DNA of 64,000 nt, taken from the NCBI RefSeq assembly GCF_015351025.1, contig NZ_JADKRV010000002.1, positions 62,001 to 126,000 of the forward strand. The letters run 5' to 3'. The stretch is from Curtobacterium sp. VKM Ac-1376 (GTDB lineage Bacteria > Actinomycetota > Actinomycetes > Actinomycetales > Microbacteriaceae). The notes under the pieces were generated by a model. That model was not told where the DNA came from. It was given only the letters and a program-made list of their open reading frames with translations, and searched no databases. The position numbers and the translations under genes were made by a program. Shown one piece after another: positions 32,577 through 41,876 of the stretch (position 1 is its first letter; each line of letters begins with the position of its first letter).

Positions 32577-32637
32577 GACCGGACCAGGGTAGGTCGCCGC
32601 GCTTGGAAAACGAGCCAGGCGCGCGGCTCACGGTGCC

Positions 32638-33747
32638 CTAGTCGGCGGCGGATTGCTTCCGCCAACGGATGCCCGCGTTGATGAACCCGTCCAGATCGCC
32701 GTCGAACACGGCTGAGGGGTTGTTCACCTCGTGCTCGGTCCGGAGGTCCTTGACCATCTGGTACGGCGCCAGCACGTACGAGCGGATCTGGTCGCCCCAG
32801 CTCGCCGTGATGTTGCCGGCGAGCTCCTTCTTCTTCGCGCTTTCCTCTTCCTTCTTCAGGAGCAGGAGGCGCGACTGCAGCACACGCATGGCCGCGGCGC
32901 GGTTCTGGATCTGCGACTTCTCGTTCTGCATCGAGACGACGGTGCCGGTCGGGATGTGCGTCAGGCGCACCGCGGAGTCGGTCGTGTTGACGGACTGCCC
33001 GCCGGGGCCGGACGACCGGAACACGTCCACCCGGATGTCGTTCTCGGGGATGTCGATGACGGCGGTCTCCGGCATGAGCGGGATGACCTCGACCGCGGCG
33101 AACGATGTCTGGCGCTTGCCGGCGGCGCCGAACGGCGACATCCGGACCAGGCGGTGGGTGCCGGCCTCGACCGACAGCGTGCCGAAGGCGTGCGGCGCGT
33201 CGATCTCGAACGTCGCGGACTTGATGCCCGCTTCTTCCGCGTAGGACGTGTCCATCACGGTGGTCTTGAAGTTGTGCTGCTCGGCGTACCGCAGGTACAT
33301 GCGCAGGAGCATCTCCGCGAAGTCCGCGGCGTCGACACCGCCGGCACCGGCGCGGATCGTGATGACCGCCGGCCGGTCGTCGTACTCGCCGTCGAGGAGC
33401 GTCTGCACCTCGAACGCACTGATCATCTTCTGGATCGCCTTGAGCTCGGCGAGGGCTTCGTCGGCGGACTCCTGGTCGTCGCCCTCGTTCGCCATCTCGA
33501 CCAGCACCTCGAGGTCGTCGATGCGCTGCTCGGTGTCGGTGATCTTCTTCAGCTCCGACTGCCGGTGCGAGAGCGCGCTCGTCACCTGCTGCGCGTGCTC
33601 GACGTCGTCCCAGAGGTCCTGGGCCCCGGCCTGCTCGCTGAGGTCGGCGATCTCACGCTGCAGGCGGTCGACGTCGACCACCGAGCGGATGTTGCCGAAG
33701 GTCTCGCGAAGGGCGGAGAGCTGCTCGGTGAAGTCCAGTTCGACCAT
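32638..33747 (-). CDS. prfB: Peptide chain release factor 2
   Basis: 369 residues; terminates at UGA and UAA. The tripeptide anticodon S-P-F is at about 204-206 and the catalytic GGQ at 249-251 in G-P-G-G-Q-S-V-N. The frame is continuous, with no internal UGA and no programmed frameshift. The ATG at 33747 is preceded by TAGGAT at 8 nt and no Shine-Dalgarno, pointing to a leaderless mRNA. It sits upstream of ftsE, the usual actinobacterial order. Confidence 0.96.
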   Translation of the reverse strand: MVELDFTEQLSALRETFGNIRSVVDVDRLQREIADLSEQAGAQDLWDDVEHAQQVTSALSHRQSELKKITDTEQRIDDLEVLVEMANEGDDQESADEALAELKAIQKMISAFEVQTLLDGEYDDRPAVITIRAGAGGVDAADFAEMLLRMYLRYAEQHNFKTTVMDTSYAEEAGIKSATFEIDAPHAFGTLSVEAGTHRLVRMSPFGAAGKRQTSFAAVEVIPLMPETAVIDIPENDIRVDVFRSSGPGGQSVNTTDSAVRLTHIPTGTVVSMQNEKSQIQNRAAAMRVLQSRLLLLKKEEESAKKKELAGNITASWGDQIRSYVLAPYQMVKDLRTEHEVNNPSAVFDGDLDGFINAGIRWRKQSAAD

Positions 33748-33755
33748 GGTCACCG

Positions 33756-33761
33756 ATCCTA
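33756..33761 (-). promoter_or_regulatory. -10 element of prfB
   Basis: TAGGAT on the minus strand, 8 nt before the prfB ATG; no Shine-Dalgarno and no clear -35. Fits leaderless initiation. Confidence 0.45.
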
Positions 33762-33787
33762 CCGGCGCGAGTCCCACACGGCCGACC

Positions 33788-33830
33788 GGGAGGCCCGGTG
33801 CGCTCCCGTCGCGCCGGTCACGGGCCTCCC
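33788..33830. terminator. Hairpin between the GH51 gene and prfB (family copy F)
   Basis: GGGAGGCCCG and CGGGCCTCCC form 10-bp arms around a 23-nt loop containing a weaker inner stem. It lies 80 nt past the GH51 stop and separates the accessory sugar operon from prfB. Confidence 0.5.
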
Positions 33831-33909
33831 CCGGACACCGCTCGCCCGCCGCCGCCTCGGCGAGATCGGCAGCACCGGGGCCCTCCCGACGCCGTGCACC
33901 GCCCGTCGG

Positions 33910-35547
33910 TCAGGCACGGAACAGCAGCAGAGTGATCGCGTGCGCGTCGAACGTGTACGAGCTGTCGGTGCCGAAGGCCGCCTCACGCTCGTCGGAGAGC
34001 GTCACGACGTCCGGATCGGACAACGAGTTCACCGCGAACAAGTCCTCCGCGTCGACGCCGAGGGTCCGGACCGTCGCTCCCGCGGTCGACCAGCCCTCCG
34101 GGAGGTCAAGCTCCGTCGTGATCGCGTCGGACGCGGAGCGGTTGATGACCGCGACGCGCAGCACGCCGTCGGCGTCCGTGGTCGAGGAGACGTCGAGCAG
34201 CGACACCGTCGTCGGCATCGTCCTGAAGGTCCCGGAGGGCAGGTGCTCGTCGCCGAGGCGCATCTCGAGTGACCGTGACGGCGCGGTCACGGCGGTCTCG
34301 AGCGGGATCCTCCCGGTGTGGTTCTGGTACAGGTCCCAGACGTGGAACACAGCGGTGCGGACGACCCCGTCCGGCCTGACTGCGAGCACCCCGTTCGCGT
34401 TCACCAGGTTGACGGCGTTCGCCATCCCGACCGGGACAGGCCGCTGCGATGCACGGTGCATGGCGTGGAACACCCCGGCGTACAGCAGGGCATCCGCGAG
34501 CGTCCGGGGGCTGTAGCGGCTCACGCGCAACGATCCGGCGTCACCCTCGCGTTCTGCCGCGGACGGCTCCGGGAGCAGGCCACGGTCGGCGATCCCGCCG
34601 TCGTCGCCCGGCATCGGCTCCGGCCAGCTGCTCGGCTCGAGGTGACGGCAGTTCCACTCGTCGATCGCGATCGCGATCGGCCTGGTGAAGCCGAGCTCCC
34701 CACGAATCCGCTCGATCGTGTCGGATTGCGCACCGATGGCGTGCTCGAAGTAGGCCGCCTGCCCGACGACGGCCTCCCACTCCTCGGTACTCCGGTCCAC
34801 CAGCTGCATGCTCGCCGCGTAGAGGTGCAGCGAGACGTAGTCGATGCGGTCACCGAGTCCGCGGACGACCGCCTCCGTCCATTCCTGCCGTTCCGAGCCG
34901 ACTGCGACGAACGACAGCCCAGGGGACACCTGCTCCATGAACCGGAGGTGCTCGGATGCGTCGTGCACGTACCGCTCGACGGGCCGGTGCCCCATCTGCC
35001 ACTCGCCGTAGACCTCGTTGCCGACGCCCCAGACGCGCACGTCCCACGGTTCGTCGCGACCGTCGGCCCGGCGGCTCCGCGCGAAGTCGGTGTCGCCACC
35101 GTAATTCGTGTACTCGACCCATCGCACGGCTTCGTCGACGTCCCTGGCGCTGTGGGCGAGGTACGGCGTGGTCCCGACCGCCTCGCACCACGACAGGAAC
35201 TCCGGCGTCCCGAAACGGTTGGTCTCCTCGGACCCCCATGCCAGCTCGAGACGTCTCGGACGCTCGTCCCGCGGGCCGATCCCGTCTTCGAAGTGGTACG
35301 GGGACGTGAAGTTCCCGCCGGGCCAGCGCACGATCGGCAGGCCGAGGTCGCGGAACGCGTCGATGACGTCGCGGCGGCAGCCACGGAGCGGGGTGTCGTC
35401 ATCGACGGAGAGCGGTGAGCCCTCGTCGAAGACGCCCCCCTCGATGTTGCCGAAGAACGCACTCTCGAGGAAGTGCCCGTAGATCTCCGACGAGATCGGC
35501 TTCGGAGCAGCATGGTGGCGGACACGGATGGTGGCTGTCGCTGACAT
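33910..35547 (-). CDS. GH51 alpha-L-arabinofuranosidase
   Basis: 545 residues; retaining glycosidase of clan GH-A. The acid/base is E178 in W-G-V-G-N-E-V-Y and the nucleophile is E297 in A-I-D-E-W-N. The C-terminal 180 residues form the beta-sandwich. W-P-G-G-N-F-x-S near the N-terminus is conserved in the family. No signal peptide is visible, so it should act on imported oligosaccharides. It is the last gene of the ROK-SBP-permease-permease operon and starts 59 nt after the permease stop. Some GH51 members are endoglucanases, but the full motif set favours arabinofuranosidase. Confidence 0.88.
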   Translation of the reverse strand: MSATATIRVRHHAAPKPISSEIYGHFLESAFFGNIEGGVFDEGSPLSVDDDTPLRGCRRDVIDAFRDLGLPIVRWPGGNFTSPYHFEDGIGPRDERPRRLELAWGSEETNRFGTPEFLSWCEAVGTTPYLAHSARDVDEAVRWVEYTNYGGDTDFARSRRADGRDEPWDVRVWGVGNEVYGEWQMGHRPVERYVHDASEHLRFMEQVSPGLSFVAVGSERQEWTEAVVRGLGDRIDYVSLHLYAASMQLVDRSTEEWEAVVGQAAYFEHAIGAQSDTIERIRGELGFTRPIAIAIDEWNCRHLEPSSWPEPMPGDDGGIADRGLLPEPSAAEREGDAGSLRVSRYSPRTLADALLYAGVFHAMHRASQRPVPVGMANAVNLVNANGVLAVRPDGVVRTAVFHVWDLYQNHTGRIPLETAVTAPSRSLEMRLGDEHLPSGTFRTMPTTVSLLDVSSTTDADGVLRVAVINRSASDAITTELDLPEGWSTAGATVRTLGVDAEDLFAVNSLSDPDVVTLSDEREAAFGTDSSYTFDAHAITLLLFRA

Positions 35548-35606
35548 TGGTTCCTTCGGTCGGGAGGCACGGGTCGCCTCGTCGGGTTCGGTCCTGGCGG
35601 TCGGCG

Positions 35607-36506
35607 TCATCCCTTGACCCCGCCTGCGGAGACGCCGGCGATGATCCACCGTTGGGACACCACGTAGACGGCGAGGACCGGGAGGCTGGCGACCACCCCG
35701 CCGGCCATGAGCAGGTCGTACCGAGTCGCGTTGTCGCTCTGCAGCTGCGCGAGACCGGCCGGCAGGGTCATCATGTCCGAGCTGAAGAGCACGAACACCG
35801 GCCACAGGAAGTCGTTCCAGCTCGCCAGGAACGCCAGCACGGCGAGCGTGGCGATCGCGGGCTTGGCGAGCGGCACCATGATCTTGATGAAGATCGACCA
35901 CTGGTTGCACCCGTCGAGGAGCGCGGCCTCCTCGATGGACCGGCTGATGCCCACGAAGAACTGGCGGAGGAAGAACACCCCGAACGCCCCCGCGGCACTC
36001 GGCACGACGAGGGAGGCGTAGGTGTTGAGCCACCCGAGTTCGTTGACGATCTGGAAGTGCGGGATGAGGAAGATCACGCCAGGCACGAACATCGTCAGGA
36101 CGATGAGCGCGAACAGTGTGCGCTTCAGGGGGAACTCGATCCGGGCGAGCGCGTAGGCGGCGGTCGTGGCGAGCACGACGACGAAGGCGCTGTGCAGGAG
36201 CGCCGTCACGACGCTGTTCAGGAGCCATCGGAGTACCGGGATCTGACCGGACCCGAGGATCTCGCGGTAGGCGTCGAGCGTCGGGTGCTGGGGCAGCAGG
36301 CTGAACTCCAGCGCGTTCGCCTCGGTCGCACTCTTGAAGGAGGTCGACACCATGAACGCGAGCGGCAGCAGGAACGCGACCGTCAGCGCCACGAGAACGA
36401 TCCAGAACGCGACGTTGCCGGGGCGGAGTGCGCGCCGGAGTCGACGGGAGCGCGGACTGGGAGCTGTGTTGCTCATGGGCTGCCTCCCGGCGGTTGAGGT
36501 CGTCAT
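35607..36506 (-). CDS. ABC sugar transporter permease, MalG type
   Basis: 299 residues with six membrane helices. The cytoplasmic EAA loop reads E-E-A-A-L-L-D-G-C-N-x-W-x-I-F-x-K-I-M-V-P-L, which docks on the ATPase. The ATG at 36506 overlaps the upstream permease stop by 4 nt and has GGAGG 8 nt before it; an ATG at 36476 is an alternative. Carbohydrate uptake CUT1 family. No ATPase gene is nearby, so a shared MsiK-like ATPase is implied. Confidence 0.9.
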   Translation of the reverse strand: MTTSTAGRQPMSNTAPSPRSRRLRRALRPGNVAFWIVLVALTVAFLLPLAFMVSTSFKSATEANALEFSLLPQHPTLDAYREILGSGQIPVLRWLLNSVVTALLHSAFVVVLATTAAYALARIEFPLKRTLFALIVLTMFVPGVIFLIPHFQIVNELGWLNTYASLVVPSAAGAFGVFFLRQFFVGISRSIEEAALLDGCNQWSIFIKIMVPLAKPAIATLAVLAFLASWNDFLWPVFVLFSSDMMTLPAGLAQLQSDNATRYDLLMAGGVVASLPVLAVYVVSQRWIIAGVSAGGVKG

Positions 36507-37477
36507 TCGTCGCTTCCTCCGACTCGGCGGAACACGGTGAACACCAGGGCGCTGATCGCCATGAGCACCACCGCGAGGATCATGCTCATCGCCGACGAGG
36601 TCCCGATGTCGAAGCCCTGGATGCCCGTCTGGGCGATGAACCCGATCGCGGTGCGCGTCGACGTGCCCGGTTGTTCCTGCGTGATGAGCGCCGCCTGGCC
36701 GTACATGTTGGCGCTCGCGATGATGGTGATCGTGACGACGAACTGCAGGACCCTGCGCGTGTTCGGGACGGTGACCGTCCAGAACTGCTGCCATGCCCCC
36801 GCACCGTCGACGCGCGCGGCCTCGTACAGTTCCTGCGGGACGTCCTGCAACGCGGCGAGGTAGATGACGGCGTTGTAACCGACCGTCCACCAGATCGTCA
36901 CGCCGACGAGGGTGATCCACCCAGCGGGCAGGGAGGTCTCCCACGCAGTGTCGCTCGGGAGACCGAGCGCGCCGAGCACGGCGTTCACCGGTCCGATGTT
37001 CTGGTCGAGCAGGTAGCGCCAGAGAAGACCGATGACCGCCACGCCGAGCACGTACGGCGCGAAGAACGCTGCACGGAAGAACGTCCGTCCCCGGAACCGT
37101 CGGTTCAGCAGGAGCGCGATCGCGAACGGCACGACGACGAGGAACGGCACGCTCGCAACCGTGAAGATCCCGGACGCGGACATCGACTTCCAGAACTCGA
37201 TCGACGTGACGCTCTGGCCGCCGAAGAGATCCGCGTAGTTCCCGAGACCGACGAACGGACGACCGGGAAGCCCGAGGCTGATGCTGTGCAGACTCGACCA
37301 CAGAGCCAGCACGATCGGGAGCAGCACGAACACCGCGAAGACGACGAAGAACGGCGCGAGGAACACGTACCCGGTCCACGCCCGACCGCCGCGTGGCGTC
37401 CGACGGCGGCGCGCGGCGGGCGTGCGGCTCGGGTCCTGACGGGCTGACGAACGTTCCGAGATGGTCGAGGCGGTCAC
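36503..37477 (-). CDS. ABC sugar transporter permease, MalF type
   Basis: 324 residues. An Arg-rich cytoplasmic N-terminus (about 1-33) is followed by six helices and the EAA loop (P-Q-E-L-Y-E-A-A-R-V-D-G-A-G-A-W-Q-Q-F). It pairs with the MalG-type permease and the lipoprotein encoded upstream, overlapping both genes by 4 nt, so all three should be made in fixed ratio. Confidence 0.9.
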   Translation of the reverse strand: MTASTISERSSARQDPSRTPAARRRRTPRGGRAWTGYVFLAPFFVVFAVFVLLPIVLALWSSLHSISLGLPGRPFVGLGNYADLFGGQSVTSIEFWKSMSASGIFTVASVPFLVVVPFAIALLLNRRFRGRTFFRAAFFAPYVLGVAVIGLLWRYLLDQNIGPVNAVLGALGLPSDTAWETSLPAGWITLVGVTIWWTVGYNAVIYLAALQDVPQELYEAARVDGAGAWQQFWTVTVPNTRRVLQFVVTITIIASANMYGQAALITQEQPGTSTRTAIGFIAQTGIQGFDIGTSSAMSMILAVVLMAISALVFTVFRRVGGSDE

Positions 37478-38808
37478 AGTGCGTACACCTTCCGCAACTC
37501 GTCGAGCTGCTGTTGCGCGGTCGTGGCGGCGAAGCGCGCCGCGGTGTCCGGAGCGCTCTGCCCGAGCACGACCTGGCTCACGGCACGCTGGTAGCTGTTC
37601 GCCGCGATGGTGCGCGAACTCGGGATCTGCGGCAGGAACGCGAGCCCGTCGAGGGTGTCCGGATCACCGAGCAGCGCGGACTGCGACGCGTTCCGGAAGG
37701 TCGAGGTGTCACGAGCCACGTTCCGGGCCGGGATGTTGCCCGCGTCCGCCCACGTCGCCGAGTTCGCGCTCGCCCACTGGACGAAGGTCTGCGCGGCGTG
37801 CGCGGTCTCCCGGCTGGTCTGCGACTGGGCGGTGAGGACGAAGTTGTGCGAGTTCGCGAACGACCCAGGGCGGTCGCCCACGGTCGGCAGCGCATCGATC
37901 TGCCACTCGAGGTCCGGTGCGGTGTCGTGCAGGTCGGGGACCGCGGCGGTCAGGTCGGCCATGAGCGCCTCGGAGCCGTTCTTGAACGGCACGCGGACGT
38001 CTCCGACACCGGCTGGACTGACGCCGGTCGTGACCTGCTCACGCATCCAGGCGAGCGCCTCGACGCCGGCGTCGCCACCGAAGGTCGCCCGCGTGCCGGA
38101 CTCGTCGAAGAGCGTCCCGCCGAACTGCGCAAGCAAGGAGATGTAGAGCTGCCAGTTGCCCCCTGAGACCCAGAACGGGTTCTCGATCCCGGCCGATCGG
38201 AGCGACTGCATCTGGTCCGCGAACGACGAACCGTCGAGCGGTGCAGTGAGACCCGCCTTCCGCAGTGCAACCGTGCTGGTGTACTGCGCGAGCACGAAGA
38301 CGTCGAGCGGGATACCGTACCGGTGCCCACGGTACGCACCCTCGTCCCAGACCTGCCCGATGAAGTCCTGCCGGTCGAGTCCGGCGCCGTCGACGACGTC
38401 GTCGAGCGGCAGGATCGTTCCCCGGAGAGCGAAGGTGGACAGCTGGTCGAGGTGCATGATCGCCACCTCCGGGCCTTTGCCCGAACCGACTGCCGGCAGC
38501 ACCTTGGCGTACAGGTCGTCGGCGGCGAGCGAGGTCATCTCCACGGTGATGTTGTCGTGGGCCTCGTTGAACGCGGTGACGATCCGACCCATCGTCGGTC
38601 CGTCGCCGCCCGTGAACGGGTTCCAGAACTGCAACGTGACGGGTTTGCCCGAGTACGCAGCATCGAAGGCCCGCGCGGGTCGGCCGGTGCCGCCACTCCC
38701 GACGCTCGCGCCGCAGGCGGTCAGGAGGCCGGCGCTGACCAGGCCGATGCCTGCGGACAGGAAGGTCCGCCGGCCGAAGCCGGTCGGGGGCGGTGCTGAT
38801 CTGGACAC
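37474..38808 (-). CDS. ABC sugar transporter substrate-binding lipoprotein
   Basis: 444 residues. The leader has a twin-arginine-like G-R-R-T-F-L-S and a lipobox L-L-T-A-C (Cys at about 32), so the mature protein should be lipid-anchored outside the membrane. The rest is a cluster-B (family 1) solute-binding fold with F-W-N-P-F-T-G-G-D-G-P near the N-terminus, typical of CUT1 oligosaccharide binders. The ligand is not predictable. Its GTG start lies 57 nt after the ROK stop on the same strand. Confidence 0.89.
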   Translation of the reverse strand: MSRSAPPPTGFGRRTFLSAGIGLVSAGLLTACGASVGSGGTGRPARAFDAAYSGKPVTLQFWNPFTGGDGPTMGRIVTAFNEAHDNITVEMTSLAADDLYAKVLPAVGSGKGPEVAIMHLDQLSTFALRGTILPLDDVVDGAGLDRQDFIGQVWDEGAYRGHRYGIPLDVFVLAQYTSTVALRKAGLTAPLDGSSFADQMQSLRSAGIENPFWVSGGNWQLYISLLAQFGGTLFDESGTRATFGGDAGVEALAWMREQVTTGVSPAGVGDVRVPFKNGSEALMADLTAAVPDLHDTAPDLEWQIDALPTVGDRPGSFANSHNFVLTAQSQTSRETAHAAQTFVQWASANSATWADAGNIPARNVARDTSTFRNASQSALLGDPDTLDGLAFLPQIPSSRTIAANSYQRAVSQVVLGQSAPDTAARFAATTAQQQLDELRKVYAL

Positions 38809-38865
38809 GGCGACTCCTTCGTCGGGGCGGGTCTGAGTGGTGCGGGTGGTGGCGGGGTGGGCGGG

Positions 38866-40062
38866 TCAGGCGGTCGTTGTGGCGACGAGCGGCGCGGGGG
38901 TCGCCATCGCAGCCGCCGTCGCGGTCCGGTGGAGGGCGATGGTGCGGTCGTACAGGACCAGCGCGACCCCGCCGAGCGCACCGTCGAGGTCACCGAGTCG
39001 AGCGAGCCGTACGCGCACCCTGTCGAACTCGTCCGCCAGCACGTGCCGGTCGAGCTCGCGTCGAACGGGCCGCACGAGGCGGTCGCCGAGTGCCGCGAGC
39101 TCGCCGCCCAGCACGACCTCGTCGAGGTCGAGCGCGGTGATGACGTTCGCGAGCACCAACCCGACCCTGGTGCCAGCGTCGTCCGTGGCGGCCTGTGCCC
39201 GCAGGTTCCCCGCGTCGATCATCGAGGCGAGTGAACGCACGTCCTGCGCACCGGCTTCGGCGAGGACCGCTCGGAGTCCGACGAAGGCCTCGAGACACCC
39301 GAGGTTCCCGCATCGGCAGCGTGGACCGACCGGATCGACGCACAGGTGGCCGAACTCCCCGGCTCGTCCGTTCCGTCCGTGGTGGATCCGCCGATCGAGG
39401 ACGATCGCGCCACCGATGCCGTCGGACAGTCGCATGTACGCGCTGGCGTCCGCATCCTGCGCTGCGCCCCACACCGACTCTGCGAGACCGGCCAGCCGAG
39501 CGTTGTTGTCGGTCCGGACCGGAACGCCGAACCGTTCGCCGACGCGACGCTCGACGTGGGCGATGATCCGGTGGCGGGTGGGCAGTGTCCCTGCGACGCC
39601 GACCCCGATCGCGGCGAGCATCGGGGCGTCGTCGTCCGCGGTCGACCGGTCGAGGAGAGTGGCGGCGAGGTCGAGTGACCGTTCGATCCGATCCGCCCAA
39701 CCGGCGCTCGGATCGAACAGGCGCTCGCCCGAGGCGACGATGGCGTGCGCGGCGTCTGCGACGACTCCGCGGACGCGACGGTGACCGATGTCGAGTCCGA
39801 CGACGAGACCCGCGGTCGGGTTGAGCGTCAGGTGTTCCGGTGTGCGACCGACGCCTCCGCTCGTCGGCGCCGCTTCGACGCGGACGATGTGCCCGGATCG
39901 GATGAGATCCCCGGTGATGGACGAGACGGTCGCCCGCGAGAGCCTGGTCAGCGTGACGAGGTCGCCTCGACTCGCTCTGCCTCGGCGGCGCAGCTCGTCG
40001 AGGATCGCAGCCTCGTGCTGGGCCCTCGGAGAGCGCGCCTCTCGTATCCGTCGTTGTGACAC
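38866..40062 (-). CDS. ROK-family transcriptional regulator
   Basis: 398 residues. An N-terminal MarR-like winged helix (about 12-70, R-G-D-L-V-T-L-T-R-L-S-R-A-T-V-S) precedes an actin-like ROK domain. The zinc motif C-R-C-G-N-L-G-C-L-E and the sugar-binding E-F-G-H are intact, so it can bind a sugar effector. It is the first gene of the transporter-GH51 operon and diverges from the sulfatase gene; a perfect inverted repeat lies 51-74 bp upstream of its start. It probably represses both units until the sugar is present. CAGACT lies 6 nt before the GTG. Confidence 0.9.
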   Translation of the reverse strand: MSQRRIREARSPRAQHEAAILDELRRRGRASRGDLVTLTRLSRATVSSITGDLIRSGHIVRVEAAPTSGGVGRTPEHLTLNPTAGLVVGLDIGHRRVRGVVADAAHAIVASGERLFDPSAGWADRIERSLDLAATLLDRSTADDDAPMLAAIGVGVAGTLPTRHRIIAHVERRVGERFGVPVRTDNNARLAGLAESVWGAAQDADASAYMRLSDGIGGAIVLDRRIHHGRNGRAGEFGHLCVDPVGPRCRCGNLGCLEAFVGLRAVLAEAGAQDVRSLASMIDAGNLRAQAATDDAGTRVGLVLANVITALDLDEVVLGGELAALGDRLVRPVRRELDRHVLADEFDRVRVRLARLGDLDGALGGVALVLYDRTIALHRTATAAAMATPAPLVATTTA

Positions 40063-40112
40063 GTGCTCAGTCTGGCCAGAAGATCAAGCGTTCCGTCAAC
40101 GGCAGTGCAGAC

Positions 40113-40136
40113 GTTCTGTCGGATGTTCGACAGAAC
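40113..40136. promoter_or_regulatory. Operator-like inverted repeat, probable ROK binding site
   Basis: GTTCTGTCG-GATGTT-CGACAGAAC is a perfect 9-6-9 inverted repeat in the 210-bp region between the divergent ROK and sulfatase genes. A further half-site CTCGACAAAAC follows directly (40136-40146). Confidence 0.65.
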
Positions 40137-40204
40137 TCGACAAAACGCTCCGGTCGCACCGGGATTCGGCCCGATCCGGTTGGCGAGCGACCCGAGGGCG
40201 TTCC

Positions 40205-40210
40205 TACGAT
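40205..40210 (+). promoter_or_regulatory. -10 element of the sulfatase gene
   Basis: TACGAT, with TTGGCG 19 bp upstream (40180-40185). Initiation near 40217 would give a leader of about 55 nt ending in AAAGGA ahead of the GTG. Confidence 0.4.
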
Positions 40211-40272
40211 GGGCCTGTGGGGGCGCCGAGCCGCCGCGACAGCTCCACGCTCCCCCGCAGAAAGGACACCCC

Positions 40273-41748
40273 GTGGCGGACAACATCCTGTTCCTCATGA
40301 CGGACCAGCACACCCGCTCGACGCTCGGGGCCTACGGCAACGGCACCGTCCAGACGCCGAACCTCGACCGGATCGCCGCCATGGGCACCCGCTTCGAGGC
40401 CACCTTCACCCCGACGGCCATCTGTACCCCGGCGCGCGCGAGCCTGCTGACCGGGGCCGCGCCGTTCCGCCACAAACTGCTCGCGAACTACGAACGGAAC
40501 GTCGGCTACATCGAAGACCTCGCGGACGGTCAGTTCACCTTCGCCGAGGCACTGCGGGACGCGGGCTACCAGCTCGGCCTGGTGGGCAAATGGCACGGCG
40601 GCGTCGAGAAGACCGCCGCGACGTACGGGTTCGAGGGGCCGGAGTTCAACGGCTGGCACAACCCCGTCGACCATCCCGACTACCTGCGGTACCTGGCCGA
40701 CAACGATCTCCCCCCGTACGAGATCAGCGACAAGATCCGCGGGGTGACGCCGAACGGCGGTGCGGGCAACCTGCTCGCGGCACGGCTTCACCAGCCGCTC
40801 GAGGCGACGTTCGAGCACTACCTCGCCGACCGCAGCATCGAGATGCTCGAACGATTCGCCCTCGGGCACCGCGACGGGCGACCGTTCTTCCTCGCGACGC
40901 ACTTCTTCGGGCCACACCTGCCCTACATCCTCCCGGACGCGTTCTTCGACCTGTACGACCCGGACGCGGTACCGCTGCCCGAGTCCGTCGCTGAGACGTT
41001 CGAGAACAAACCACCGGTGCAGAAGAACTACTCGGGGCTGTGGACCTACGACACCCTGCCGGAGTCCGTCTCCCGGAAACTCATCGCCGCGTACTGGGGG
41101 TACGTCACCATGATCGACCTCGAGATCGGTCGGATCCTCGACGCGGTGGAACGACTCGGCCTCCTCGACTCCACCGCCATCATGTTCACGGCCGACCACG
41201 GCGAGTTCACCGGGTCGCACCGTCTGCACGACAAGGGTCCTGCCATGTACGACGACATCTACCGGATACCGGGTCTGGTCAGGATCCCCGGCGCACCGGA
41301 AGGGCAGGTGCGCGACGAACTGGTCTCGTTGACGGACTTCACCGCGACGATCCTCGAGGTAGCGGACCTCGATCCGGCGCCCGCTGTGGACTCTCGCTCA
41401 CTCGTCCCACTCGTCGAGGGCGGACATCCCGCGTGGGCGGACACGATCCTCTGCGAGTACCACGGGCACCACTTCCCGTACCCGCAGCGGATGCTCCGTT
41501 CCCGCACCCACAAACTGGTGGTGAACCCGGAATCCGTCAACGAGTTCTACGACCTCGAACGCGACCCGTCGGAACTCACGAACCGCATCGACGACCCGGA
41601 CTCCCGGCCCCACCGCGACACGATGATGACAGCGCTCTACGAGCAGTTGCGGGCGAGGGGTGACAACTTCTACCACTGGATGACGCCGATGTTCGCCGTC
41701 GGAGGCGCGGACCACGACGCGACCCTCTCGGCATTCGAGAACAGCTGA
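40273..41748 (+). CDS. Type I sulfatase with formylglycine-type active site
   Basis: 491 residues of the alkaline-phosphatase-like S1 sulfatases. C51-T-P-A-R-A-S-L-L-T-G is the sulfatase signature, with Cys51 the residue to be oxidised to formylglycine. N-terminal M-T-D-Q-H and the later T-A-D-H-G-E-F supply Ca2+ ligands. No signal peptide is seen, so the enzyme should be cytoplasmic. The GTG at 40273 gives the typical V-x-N-I-L-F-L-M-T-D start and has AAAGGA upstream. The formylglycine-generating enzyme gene follows 128 nt later. The sulfated substrate is unknown; a sugar sulfate is likely from the neighbours, but choline-sulfatase-like or arylsulfatase activity cannot be excluded. Confidence 0.88.
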   Translation: MADNILFLMTDQHTRSTLGAYGNGTVQTPNLDRIAAMGTRFEATFTPTAICTPARASLLTGAAPFRHKLLANYERNVGYIEDLADGQFTFAEALRDAGYQLGLVGKWHGGVEKTAATYGFEGPEFNGWHNPVDHPDYLRYLADNDLPPYEISDKIRGVTPNGGAGNLLAARLHQPLEATFEHYLADRSIEMLERFALGHRDGRPFFLATHFFGPHLPYILPDAFFDLYDPDAVPLPESVAETFENKPPVQKNYSGLWTYDTLPESVSRKLIAAYWGYVTMIDLEIGRILDAVERLGLLDSTAIMFTADHGEFTGSHRLHDKGPAMYDDIYRIPGLVRIPGAPEGQVRDELVSLTDFTATILEVADLDPAPAVDSRSLVPLVEGGHPAWADTILCEYHGHHFPYPQRMLRSRTHKLVVNPESVNEFYDLERDPSELTNRIDDPDSRPHRDTMMTALYEQLRARGDNFYHWMTPMFAVGGADHDATLSAFENS

Positions 41749-41876
41749 GCCGGACCACTCCCGGACGGTGGTCGACCGACCCCGAACTGCAGCGCGCCTC
41801 GATCGCCGGCCGGGCACCGGTCCCCTGCGCGGGCCTGACCGCCGGTGGCAGGTGACCGGTGGATGATGGGAGCGTG

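Noticed and set aside
32638-33747. Programmed +1 frameshift in prfB
   Set aside because: The frame is continuous from the ATG with no internal UGA in the expected region.
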